Under the pieces are notes generated by a model that saw only the letters and a program-made list of their open reading frames with translations, was not told the DNA's origin and made no database searches. A stretch of DNA of 18,715 nt, taken from JAAFIP01 sp043721235 (GTDB lineage Bacteria; Pseudomonadota; Gammaproteobacteria; Burkholderiales; Burkholderiaceae_C). Position numbers and translations under genes: made by a program. Shown one piece after another: positions 7,042 through 14,097 of this stretch (its first letter is position 1; every line of letters starts with the position of its first letter). The stretch spans positions 1 to 18,715 of the forward strand of contig JAYSRE010000239.1 of assembly GCA_043721235.1 (NCBI GenBank), read 5' to 3'.

Positions 7042-8295
7042 ATGTTGCGTATAAAAGTCGTTGAGATTTCGGCACCTGTTTTAAAAAGCTCAGTAGCCAT
7101 CATGTGTGCGGCGGTATTTAGCCTGCCCACGGCCGTGCAGGCTGCGTGTGACACTTTATTTGAGGCTACAGTCACTACGGGTGGTGTAAGCCAGCAAATT
7201 TGTGTGGATTCAGTTCAAAACTTATACGACCTGGCCATCAGAGACGCAGGCCTTACGTTCCCTGGGTACACACAAAACTCCGAGGTGGTCAGCAATCTGC
7301 GCATAGTGGGCGTAGATGCTTCCCTTGCCTATGCCACCAACAGCCGTACCTTAAGTTTGGTAATTCCTGAATTAGGCGTGAACGAAACTTTTACCGGCGC
7401 TACCAGGCGCGACAGTGCTGTGCTACTACGCCGTTTTCTAGAAAATAATTCTGACCTTTTGGGCAGGCTGCAAAAAAGGCAAGCTGCTGTGTCGCCGCTA
7501 AGCCCTATTACGGGTACCGGCGGTATTTTGCCTAGGGCCATTATGAATGACTTTAGCGCTAGCTTTTCAGACACGCCTACGCGCATAGCCACATCGCAAA
7601 ATGCGGCTTCGCAAGGTTCTCAAAGCGTGCTGGGTGCTGGTATTTTGCTAAGCTCAAATACTGTGGCCAATACCAAAGTTAACACCATAGCCATACCATT
7701 ATCTTATTCGGTACGTAACGATATTGACCCGCGCAGGCAAGCGCTGGCTCGCGGCGGTATTGGCATGGTGGACTCTGGTGGTAGCAGGTCTTACCAAGGG
7801 CGCTTGTCTGCTGGGTACCGCTTTCCTATGTCTGACGAATGGGTTTTAACCCCTATGGCGGGCATGAGCTTTGCAGGCTCGCAAGATGCTGCTTATGCCG
7901 TGGGCGTGGGTAACGCATCTTTGGCCAGCACCTACACCTGGGAGTTTGACGGCTTTGACTTAACCATGGGCAATATGGTGGGGTACTACCAAACATTCAA
8001 ACTACCGGTTAAAAATACCTCTGATCCCAAGATTCGCGTTGCTGCGCTTGTGAACGGCTTTTTCTTAAGTCAACCGGTGAACTTTGGTGGCAATAAAATG
8101 TCAGTGGAGTATGGCTTTTCAGATACCCGCTTAGGTGGCACCGAGCTGTACCAAAATAATTCCCAAGAGCTCACCATATCGTTGGGCACCAACAAATCTG
8201 CGCTGTCAGCCCGGAGTTTTTTCAGGGCTACTTTAGGACTGCAGCGCGCCAAAGACAGCAAGGGCGCCTCGTTGGCCTTGAACTACTGGTTCTGA
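7042..8295 (+). CDS. Outer-membrane beta-barrel protein with N-terminal soluble domain
   Basis: 417 aa from ATG 7042, chosen because GGAG (7032-7035) lies 6 nt before it; an in-frame TTG at 7030 lies within that ribosome site. Residues 1-34 are a signal peptide ending AVQA; a cysteine is at +2 but the -3 residue is Q, so a lipobox is unlikely. A ~130-residue soluble domain with two cysteines (likely one disulfide) precedes a barrel from about residue 180. There, alternating polar/aromatic strands occur (YQGRLSAGYRF, WVLTPMAGMSFAG, YTWEFDGFDLTMGNMVGYY, LTISLGTN), and the protein ends in -LNYWF, the terminal aromatic signature recognised by BAM. It resembles autotransporter-type barrels in style, but I recognise no family. 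It lies 39 nt after the phosphatase and 51 nt before the CHAT gene, suggesting joint function with T6SS signalling or with the protease. Confidence 0.75.
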   Translation: MLRIKVVEISAPVLKSSVAIMCAAVFSLPTAVQAACDTLFEATVTTGGVSQQICVDSVQNLYDLAIRDAGLTFPGYTQNSEVVSNLRIVGVDASLAYATNSRTLSLVIPELGVNETFTGATRRDSAVLLRRFLENNSDLLGRLQKRQAAVSPLSPITGTGGILPRAIMNDFSASFSDTPTRIATSQNAASQGSQSVLGAGILLSSNTVANTKVNTIAIPLSYSVRNDIDPRRQALARGGIGMVDSGGSRSYQGRLSAGYRFPMSDEWVLTPMAGMSFAGSQDAAYAVGVGNASLASTYTWEFDGFDLTMGNMVGYYQTFKLPVKNTSDPKIRVAALVNGFFLSQPVNFGGNKMSVEYGFSDTRLGGTELYQNNSQELTISLGTNKSALSARSFFRATLGLQRAKDSKGASLALNYWF

Positions 8296-8316
8296 CCAGT
8301 TAACGTTTTTTCTTAA

Positions 8317-8333
8317 CGCGTCTATTTGACGCG
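8317..8333 (+). promoter_or_regulatory. Perfect hairpin just upstream of the CHAT gene RBS
   Basis: CGCGTC (8317-8322), a 5-nt loop, and GACGCG (8328-8333) form a 6-bp perfect stem. It ends 2 nt before GAGGG (8336-8340), the ribosome site for the ATG at 8347. There is no T-tract, so it is not a terminator. It could stabilise the downstream message or modulate its translation. Confidence 0.4.
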
Positions 8334-8346
8334 ACGAGGGGATGGT

Positions 8347-10677
8347 ATGCAAAAAAATATCTTACCAAGATGGCTGACGTTTGCACTGCTGATGGCACCC
8401 GCTTCGCTAGTGTTTGCAGACTATGGCACAGACCAAACGGCTTACGCAGCATCGGGCCGCTACGATTTAATTGAAAAACAAGTCGAGGCAATGGCCAAGC
8501 AAGGGCCGCTGCGCACGCGCGACCAGCATGCACTGTGCTTTGCCTACTCTAAGCTTAAGCGCTACGACAAACTCTTGCCCTGTTTAGACCAAATGCAGGC
8601 CTTGGTGGCCAAGGGCGACAGGCGCACACGCATTTTTGGATTGGATGATGCGACACCCTCTGCGCACCTGATGCGGGCAGAAGCCCTGACCGACCTAGGC
8701 CAGTACGGTGAGGCACGCAAACAAGCCAATGATGCACTGGTATGGCTGCGCAAAGAAAACAGCGGCGACGACGACATGGTGGTAGGTGCCTACGCTGCAG
8801 TAGCCGTAGCCGTTGCTTTGCAGGGTGATACGGTAGGAGCAAGGCAAACGGTTGACTTATTAAAAAACTATAACGTACGCAGTGATTACAAACGCGCCAA
8901 AGCTATGGCACTGGCGCGTGCCCAAATGGCCATTGGTGCCTGGGCCGATGTGGTGGTTACGCTGGAGTCCAGCGATGCGGCGTTTAGATTCGACATGATG
9001 CTAGACAACCTGCTGTCTGGCGCTGCATTTACAGGCCGCAATAACTGGGTGTGGACCGAGCTGCCGCGCGCATTTATGATGCACAAAGCGCAGTTTGAAG
9101 TAGGGCGTACAGACCTTTCCCGCGCGGGCTTTGACAAGCTACTGTCTACACCAGAACTTACGGTGAATGCAGAAATTTACTGGCAAGTTTTACTTGAACG
9201 CGGCCGCGTAGCGGAGCGTGATGGGCAAACAGAAAAAGCACTGGAGTACTTTCGCAAAGCACGCGACTTGGTAGAGTCACAGCGCCGCTCAATACGTACC
9301 GAGACCAGCAAAATTGGCTTTGCCAGCGACAAACAAGCGGTGTATCAAGGCATTGTGCGCACCTCGCTTAAGCTGGGCAATAAGGCCCAAGTAATTGAGG
9401 TGGCAGAGCAAGCCAAATCCCGTGCTTTGATAGATATGCTAGCCGCCAAATCTGACTTTGGCATTTACGGCCAACGTGCAGCAGAAATTGCCTCTACGTT
9501 TGCAGAATTTCAGCGCATCGATGCAGAGCTGTCGGTGCAAATTCCAGACACTTCTGTTGCGCGGCGCAGCGAACTATCAGGCCTGCTGAACCAAGCTTCA
9601 ACACGGCTGCAAACCATGGCCCCTCAGCTCGCCTCGCTAGTGACCTCGGGCAGCATTGGTGTAGAGCGTATGGCGGCTGGCTTAGGGCCCAAAGAAACCT
9701 TGGTAGGTTTTTTTGGCTTCGGTCAAAGCTTGTACGGATATACCCTGGCGGGCTCTGAGATCAGAATTTTTCAGCTCGATGGCCAAGGCCTTGCAGAAGA
9801 CGTGGGTGAGCTGGTGCAGTCCATTAAGAAGCGCCGCAAGCAAACCCGCGATTTGGCCGAGCTGATGTACAAAAGGCTGCTCAGGCCTATGCAAAGCAGC
9901 ATTGCAGGCCGCGACCTGCTGATCGTACCTAATGGCAGCTTGCACTATGTACCTTTCGCAGCGTTGCACGATGGCGAGAAGTTCTTAGCGCAGGGCAGAG
10001 CTATCCGCTATCTTCCGTCTGCTGTATTGCTAGGCTTGATGCCAGAGGCTAGAGCCATGACCGCGTCAAACAAAGATCCGGTTAACAAGATGCTGATTTT
10101 AGGCAACCCCGACCTAGGGCAAGCTGCATTAGACTTGCCCGCCGCACAGGCCGAGGCGCAAGATTTGCAAGTGCTTTTCTCTCAAAACAGTGAGCTGTTT
10201 ATACGCCGCGCTGCGACTGAAACATTGGTTAAAGAGCGCGCTTTTGACTTTACACACATTCATATTGCATCGCATGGTGAGTTTTCTGCCGATGCACCGT
10301 TGCAGTCCAAATTAAAGTTGGCCAGCGACAGCAAAAACGACGGCTTTTTGAGCGTGAGTGAAATCTATGGCCTACGATTGAACGCCAGCTTAGTAATGTT
10401 GTCGGCCTGTGAGACGGGCCTTGGCAGTATCAGCTCTGGAGATGATGTAGTGGGCCTTACGCGTGGGTTTTTGTACGCAGGTGCACAAAACGTAGTGGGT
10501 TCGCTTTGGGAGGTGGATGATGATGCTACTGCCGAGCTTTCTAGGCTAATGTACGCTGCCATGAAAAAAGGTGTGCCTGTGGCCAAAGCGCTGGCCGAAG
10601 CGCAAGAACAGTTGATGAAAAAAAAGCCGCATCCATTTTTTTGGGCGGCTTTTTTGAACAGCGGAACAGGTCGATGA
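8347..10677 (+). CDS. Exported TPR-CHAT domain protein (caspase-like cysteine protease)
   Basis: 776 aa from ATG 8347 (GAGGG 8336-8340). Residues 1-24 look like a Sec signal peptide: K/R near the N-terminus, LTFALLMAPASLVFA core and an A-x-A-like end before DYG. Residues ~30-370 form TPR-like helical repeats (YFRKARDLVESQRR; EQAKSRALIDMLAAK near 353-367). The CHAT domain follows, with LLIVPNGSLHYVPFAALHD, H643 in IASHGEF and C688 in LSACETGLG, the His/Cys catalytic dyad of clan CD proteases, plus GFLYAGAQNVVGSLWEVDD and the usual C-terminal HPFFWAAF motif. The dyad is intact, so peptidase activity is expected. CHAT proteins act in cell death and defence pathways (HetF, the Craspase protease), mostly in the cytoplasm; an exported one in a T6SS locus is unusual. 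Its 3' end also forms a terminator and stops 1 nt from the stop codon of the convergent gene. Confidence 0.9.
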   Translation: MQKNILPRWLTFALLMAPASLVFADYGTDQTAYAASGRYDLIEKQVEAMAKQGPLRTRDQHALCFAYSKLKRYDKLLPCLDQMQALVAKGDRRTRIFGLDDATPSAHLMRAEALTDLGQYGEARKQANDALVWLRKENSGDDDMVVGAYAAVAVAVALQGDTVGARQTVDLLKNYNVRSDYKRAKAMALARAQMAIGAWADVVVTLESSDAAFRFDMMLDNLLSGAAFTGRNNWVWTELPRAFMMHKAQFEVGRTDLSRAGFDKLLSTPELTVNAEIYWQVLLERGRVAERDGQTEKALEYFRKARDLVESQRRSIRTETSKIGFASDKQAVYQGIVRTSLKLGNKAQVIEVAEQAKSRALIDMLAAKSDFGIYGQRAAEIASTFAEFQRIDAELSVQIPDTSVARRSELSGLLNQASTRLQTMAPQLASLVTSGSIGVERMAAGLGPKETLVGFFGFGQSLYGYTLAGSEIRIFQLDGQGLAEDVGELVQSIKKRRKQTRDLAELMYKRLLRPMQSSIAGRDLLIVPNGSLHYVPFAALHDGEKFLAQGRAIRYLPSAVLLGLMPEARAMTASNKDPVNKMLILGNPDLGQAALDLPAAQAEAQDLQVLFSQNSELFIRRAATETLVKERAFDFTHIHIASHGEFSADAPLQSKLKLASDSKNDGFLSVSEIYGLRLNASLVMLSACETGLGSISSGDDVVGLTRGFLYAGAQNVVGSLWEVDDDATAELSRLMYAAMKKGVPVAKALAEAQEQLMKKKPHPFFWAAFLNSGTGR
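10618..10655 (-). terminator. Bidirectional terminator embedded in the end of the CHAT coding sequence
   Basis: AAAAAAGCCGC (10620-10630) and GCGGCTTTTTT (10645-10655) form a perfect 11-bp stem with a 14-nt loop. On the minus strand a run of eight T (from A10618-10625) lies at the stem's 3' end, 24 nt after the stop of the last minus-strand gene, ideal for terminating that transcript. On the plus strand there are six T before the CHAT stop codon, so termination there would cut off the stop; trailing ribosomes probably prevent it. Confidence 0.75.
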
Positions 10678-10678
10678 T

Positions 10679-11086
10679 TTATTCCCCATTACGAAAAAGA
10701 ATAAAGTCTAGCGCGCGTACTGTTTTTTTTCCTATGACCGGATCAATATAATTTTTTCTGTTTGCAATCCAGTACTTGCTTTTTAACTTTGTGATGTAGT
10801 CTTGGGTTACTTGACCATAAAAACTACCATGTTCAAACTCTTCTTCTGGAAAGCTTGAAGGATTAATTTCGTGTATGCACATAAGTACACGCTGTATTAC
10901 GTAGACGTCTATTCCCCGTTCAAAAGGCATCATATGTTCAGTATCGTCTGTAAGCATTCGCTGGAAGCGATCTTCTTTCCAATCGCTAAACTCAGAAGAT
11001 ATAGCGGCTTTGAAATGCAGTGATTTAAATTGATATTTTGAATCCACGATGATTTTGTCTAGGCTAGCTTTGTCAACGACCAACAT
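10679..11086 (-). CDS. Uncharacterised small protein, paralogue of its upstream neighbour
   Basis: 135 aa, minus strand, last gene of the arm downstream of hcp. It aligns along its length with the gene at 11154-11597: VD-x-AS near residues 4-8, SLHF at 22-25, RF-x-x-ML-x-x-DT-x-HMM at 40-53, and C-terminal IGKKTVRALDFILFRNG. The C-terminal D-x-x-IGKKT-x-RAL block and the earlier GSFYGQVT block loosely resemble the D-G-x-x-G-x-x-T-x-x-AL core of peptidoglycan-binding repeats, but this is weak. There is no signal peptide or membrane segment, so it would be cytoplasmic unless carried by the T6SS. ATG at 11086 follows AGGAG with a long, 10-nt spacer. DNA is far more AT-rich than the flanks (17 G+C of 60 at 10741-10800). 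Function unknown; cargo, immunity or accessory protein are all possible. Confidence 0.7.
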   Translation of the reverse strand: MLVVDKASLDKIIVDSKYQFKSLHFKAAISSEFSDWKEDRFQRMLTDDTEHMMPFERGIDVYVIQRVLMCIHEINPSSFPEEEFEHGSFYGQVTQDYITKLKSKYWIANRKNYIDPVIGKKTVRALDFILFRNGE

Positions 11087-11153
11087 AGTACGAATTCTCC
11101 TAACGTATAGACACTGCGATTAACTAGAAATTTGTAGTCAAAAAATCTTCGTG

Positions 11154-11597
11154 TTATTTGCCGTTGCGATACAGAATGTAGTCGAGAGCGCGAATAGTTT
11201 TTTTACCAACAATATTGTCAAATTGATTTTCGTAGTTTTTTATTGTGTAATTTACTTTTATAAGTTTAACAAAAGTTGATCCAACATTTCCATATTGTTT
11301 ATCTTTGTACTCTTTTTCACTTCCGTTAAAAGGAAGAAATTCTTTTGGATTGGAATCGGAATCGGAACCGGGACCGTACCAAATTTTGACTAAAGCAGAA
11401 TTGATCCATTCAGCATAAATTCCTTTTTCATACAGCATCATATGTGCGGTATCTTTTACCAGCATGGATTCGAAGCGATTCCTAACGATGGGCGTTATGT
11501 TCATTCCAGAAGATCTGCCTGTAAAGTGCAAAGACTGAAGCTTGTAGTTCGGGTCTGCCGTTACTTTCTTCATACTGGCATAGTCAACAAAAAACAT
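11154..11597 (-). CDS. Uncharacterised small protein, first copy of the tandem pair
   Basis: 147 aa, minus strand, transcribed before its paralogue with a 67-bp gap. Shared blocks are VD-x-AS-x-x-K at residues 4-10, SLHF at 22-25, RF-x-x-ML-x-x-DT-x-HMM at 41-54, and VGKKTIRALDYILYRNG at 130-146. A middle insertion rich in G, S and D (YGPGSDSDSNP, ~74-84) is absent from the other copy. ATG at 11597 has a strong AAAGGAG with a 7-nt spacer, better than most genes here, suggesting high expression. It is very AT-rich (11 G+C of 60 at 11221-11280), pointing to acquisition from another genome. A terminator separates it from hcp and a likely promoter precedes it, so it need not be co-expressed with the sheath genes. 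No family recognised; weak likeness to peptidoglycan-binding repeats at the C-terminus. Confidence 0.7.
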   Translation of the reverse strand: MFFVDYASMKKVTADPNYKLQSLHFTGRSSGMNITPIVRNRFESMLVKDTAHMMLYEKGIYAEWINSALVKIWYGPGSDSDSNPKEFLPFNGSEKEYKDKQYGNVGSTFVKLIKVNYTIKNYENQFDNIVGKKTIRALDYILYRNGK

Positions 11598-11619
11598 TTT
11601 ATGACTCCTTTATGTGGAT

Positions 11620-11648
11620 ATATATAAATAGCGGAATGGAATGACTAA
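11620..11648 (-). promoter_or_regulatory. Candidate promoter of the tandem gene pair
   Basis: Reading the minus strand, TTAGTC (complement of 11643-11648) lies 17 bp before ATATAT (11620-11625) inside a TATTTATATATATCC tract. The -10 element fits well and the -35 is poor. It sits between the post-hcp terminator and the ATG at 11597, where a promoter is needed if the terminator works. Confidence 0.4.
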
Positions 11649-11652
11649 GATT

Positions 11653-11694
11653 GCAAAAGCCCTCCGAGCTCTCGCCTAGAGGGCTTCTGCTTTT
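11653..11694 (-). terminator. Intrinsic terminator after hcp
   Basis: GCAAAAGCCCTC (11653-11664) and GAGGGCTTCTGC (11679-11690) form a 12-bp stem with one non-Watson-Crick position and a 14-nt loop. On the minus strand the GC core GCCCTC/GAGGGC is followed by TTTT and more AT-rich sequence, 7 nt after the hcp stop. On the plus strand TTTT at 11691-11694 gives weaker activity, so it may act both ways. Confidence 0.75.
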
Positions 11695-11700
11695 GGATAT

Positions 11701-12177
11701 TTAACGCGTGTCGGTAGTGCGTGTATCCCAACCAAATTTCACATCACCGCCCAGCGAACCGTCGGCTTTTTGCGGTTTGTAGATATATTCGATATCTCCA
11801 TAAGAGATTGACACATGGTCGCTCACTTCGCCGCCTGTTCCAGCGCTTACTTGATGGTTGGTGATAAAAACTTCTTTCAGTTTAATGGTTAAGAAGTCTA
11901 GCTGTTCGCCGCCAGATAAACACATAAAGAGAGTGGCTTCTTTAAAGTGTTTACCAGCAGCGCATTTTTGAGAAATTGTAGGAGAGGAAATATCATACTT
12001 CTTCACGAAATTAAGGCTTCCTGGCGTGCCCTTGCCTTGTCCTGAGCCACCACCACCTGTGTTGCTGGCATTGGTAACACTCCAGTCCCAGCTTTGCAAT
12101 GCGATATCGTCTTTGTGCTTGGCGTGGGTTGATTCGCCTTTTATACCGTCTAGTTTTAAGTGGCAGTCGATAGACAT
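11701..12177 (-). CDS. hcp: Hcp (TssD), T6SS inner tube protein
   Basis: 158 aa. The protein forms hexameric rings that stack into the secreted tube and can carry small effectors in its lumen. Diagnostic features are the N-terminal D-x-x-LKLDGIKGES, HKDDIALQSWDWSV, a Gly-rich loop (TGGGGSGQGKG), the F-V-KKYDISSPTISQKCAAGKHFKEATLFMCLSGG block and the C-terminal VSISYGDIEYIYKPQKADGSLGG end. Length is typical. ATG at 12177 follows GGAG (complement of 12185-12188) with a 7-nt spacer. It is cut off from tssC by a terminator and from the downstream pair by another, so it appears to be its own unit, which fits the large excess of Hcp over other components. The 388-bp region upstream holds several candidate regulatory elements. 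Confidence 0.95.
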   Translation of the reverse strand: MSIDCHLKLDGIKGESTHAKHKDDIALQSWDWSVTNASNTGGGGSGQGKGTPGSLNFVKKYDISSPTISQKCAAGKHFKEATLFMCLSGGEQLDFLTIKLKEVFITNHQVSAGTGGEVSDHVSISYGDIEYIYKPQKADGSLGGDVKFGWDTRTTDTR

Positions 12178-12511
12178 CTTAGTACTCCGTTCAATTAAAA
12201 AATGCGGCAGGCCGCGTGGTTGGTTAATTACTCGCTTTAGGTCTAGCTGCTGTGCATCTAGTCTTAGTGCGCATAAGTAGAACGAGAACCGTGAATGGTT
12301 TTCAAAGTTTGTTTTAAATGCCTCGCTAATATGTTTGTATTAACAACAAATAAGCTGGCTTATTTCCCAATAAGCTAGGTTTAATATGAAATCATTTCAT
12401 GAAATAAGCAGCTACGTTGCACCTTTTAATTTTAAGAAATAAACGGTTCGTATGTGTGTCTATGTGAAACCAGTCTGCGACTGCTAATGTTCGCACTGCT
12501 GGCGACAGCGC
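12178..12511 (-). promoter_or_regulatory. Long non-coding hcp upstream region with repeat cluster
   Basis: No gene is seen in this gap. AATAAGC occurs at 12349-12355, 12369-12375 and 12403-12409, and once inverted at 12358-12364; the first and the inverted copy make a 7-bp hairpin with a 2-nt centre. Between the last two copies is a perfect 12-bp palindrome, ATTTCATGAAAT (12394-12405), overlapping a 7-bp inverted repeat ATGAAAT-C-ATTTCAT (12386-12400). The region is AT-rich and lies about 170-230 bp upstream of hcp, where promoter and operators would be expected. No sigma-54 consensus was found. Confidence 0.5.
12197..12215 (-). terminator. Short attenuator-like hairpin in the hcp leader
   Basis: On the minus strand GCGGC-CT-GCCGC (complement of 12204-12215) is followed by A and six T (from A12197-12202), ending 8 nt before the hcp Shine-Dalgarno. 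The effective stem is only 4-5 bp of pure GC, so it would be a weak terminator. Its place between promoter region and ribosome site suggests attenuation or a leader structure. Confidence 0.35.
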
Positions 12512-12546
12512 AAAAAAAAATAATGCCGCAGAGCGCAGCATTATTT
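12512..12546 (-). terminator. Intrinsic terminator after tssC
   Basis: AAATAATGC (12518-12526) and GCATTATTT (12538-12546) form a 9-bp perfect stem, with further partial GC pairing inside the 11-nt loop. On the minus strand the stem runs into nine T (from A12512-12520). It begins 19 nt after the tssC stop codon, ending the tssABC transcript before hcp. Confidence 0.75.
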
Positions 12547-12565
12547 AATTGTTATTGAACTAGAT

Positions 12566-14062
12566 CTAACCGCCTGCTTTGCCTGATGGCAGCTTAGAGA
12601 CCAAGCGCAGCGATACGGTAAGTCCTTCCAGCTGGTAATGCGGGCGCAGGAAGAACTTGCTGCTGTAGTAGCCTGGGTTGCCTTCAATTTCTTCCACAAT
12701 CACTTCTGCTGCCGCTAGTGGTTTTTGCGCCTTGGTGGTTTCAGACGAATTGACTGGATCGCCGTCTACATAGTTCATGATCCAGGCGTTAAGCCAGCGC
12801 TGCATTTCGTCTTTTTCTTTAAAACTACCGATCTTGTCGCGCACGATGCATTTAAGGTAGTGCGCAAAGCGGTTGCAGGCAAACAGGTACGGCAGGCGCG
12901 CGGCTAGGTTGGCGTTGGCCGTAGCATCGGGGTCATCATATTCCGCAGGCTTGTTGAGTGACTGGGCACCGATGAACGCAGCAAAGTCAGAGTTTTTGCG
13001 ATGGATGAGGGACAGCAAACCGGCCTTGGACAGCTCGGCTTCTCGGCGGTCGCTGATGGCGATTTCGGTGGGGCATTTTTGGTCCACGCCGCCGTCGTCA
13101 GTAGGGAAGGTGTGCAGGGGCAGATTTTCTACTGCGCCGCCTGATTCGATGCCGCGAATGCGGGAACCCCAGCCGTATTGCTTGTACGATCGGTTGATGT
13201 TGGTGGCCATGGCATAAGCAGCATTGGCCCAAGTGTATTTACCATGGTCTGCACCTGCAGTGTCTTCTTCAAAATCAAACTCTTCTACCGGGTTGGTATT
13301 GGCACCATACGGTGTGCGGGCCAGGAAGCGGGGCATGCACATGCCCAGGTATTTGGAATCGTCTGACTCGCGCAGGCTGCGCCAGCCTGCGTACTCAGGC
13401 GTGGAGAAAATTTTGGTTAAATCGCGCGGGTTTGCCAGCTCTTGCCAGGATTCCATTTGCATTAGGGATGGTCCTGCGCCGGTAATGAAGGGTGCGTGGG
13501 CCGAGGCGGCTATTTTGGCCATCTCGCCCAGCAGCTCTACATCGGGCGGGCTTTGGTCAAAGTGGTAGTCGCCTACGATAGCGCCAAAAGGTTCGCCACC
13601 AAATTGACCATATTCTTCTTCATAGACTTTTTTAAACAATGGGCTTTGGTCCCATGCAGCGCCTTTAAACCGTTTGAGGGTTTTGCCCAGTTCCTGCTTT
13701 GAAATATCCATGACGCGAATTTTCAAATGCTCATCAGACTCGGTGTTGTTCACCATGTAGTGCAGGCCGCGCCAAGCACCTTCGAGTTTTTGAAATTCAG
13801 CGTTGTGCAGTATCAAGTTGATTTGGGCAGACAGCTTCTCGTCAATTGCCGCAATCATGGCGTTGATAGACGCAGTAACGTCTTTGCCAATCAACTGGGT
13901 TTGGCTCAGTGCCTGCTGCGCGAGGGTTTGCACAGCTTGTTCCACCGCGCTTTTGGCTTCATTGCTGCGCGGCTTGAATTCTTTTTGCAGTAGGGACGCA
14001 AAATCGCCACCTTCGTAGGTGACACCCTGGATTGCACTTTCTTGGGCAAGTTTTTCAGCCAT
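12566..14062 (-). CDS. tssC: TssC (VipB), T6SS sheath large subunit
   Basis: 498 aa, full length. TssC pairs with TssB to form the contractile sheath around the Hcp tube. Seen motifs are INLILHNAEFQKLEGAWRGL at residues 81-100, IRVMDISKQELGKTL, FGGEPFGAIVGDYHFDQSP near 153-171, APFITGAGPSLM, FLARTPYG, and the C-terminal FFLRPHYQLEGLTVSLRLVSKLP. ATG at 14062 follows an AGGAG ribosome site; tssB ends 35 nt upstream on the transcript, the usual tssB-tssC pairing. A strong terminator follows the stop. All family landmarks are present and nothing suggests disruption. Confidence 0.97.
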   Translation of the reverse strand: MAEKLAQESAIQGVTYEGGDFASLLQKEFKPRSNEAKSAVEQAVQTLAQQALSQTQLIGKDVTASINAMIAAIDEKLSAQINLILHNAEFQKLEGAWRGLHYMVNNTESDEHLKIRVMDISKQELGKTLKRFKGAAWDQSPLFKKVYEEEYGQFGGEPFGAIVGDYHFDQSPPDVELLGEMAKIAASAHAPFITGAGPSLMQMESWQELANPRDLTKIFSTPEYAGWRSLRESDDSKYLGMCMPRFLARTPYGANTNPVEEFDFEEDTAGADHGKYTWANAAYAMATNINRSYKQYGWGSRIRGIESGGAVENLPLHTFPTDDGGVDQKCPTEIAISDRREAELSKAGLLSLIHRKNSDFAAFIGAQSLNKPAEYDDPDATANANLAARLPYLFACNRFAHYLKCIVRDKIGSFKEKDEMQRWLNAWIMNYVDGDPVNSSETTKAQKPLAAAEVIVEEIEGNPGYYSSKFFLRPHYQLEGLTVSLRLVSKLPSGKAGG

Positions 14063-14097
14063 ATTGATTCTCCTGGTGGTGTTTACGTAGGTTGGAT

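Noticed and set aside
8326..8346. TTG start seven codons upstream for the CHAT protein
   Set aside because: It lies inside the hairpin stem-loop and before the ribosome site; ATG 8347 has a good GAGGG and yields a clean signal peptide.
10722..10729. Run of eight A in the GKKT codons of the last minus-strand gene as a programmed frameshift site
   Set aside because: Both paralogues keep the normal frame and conserved residues after the run; the homopolymer follows from Lys-Lys codons in AT-rich DNA.
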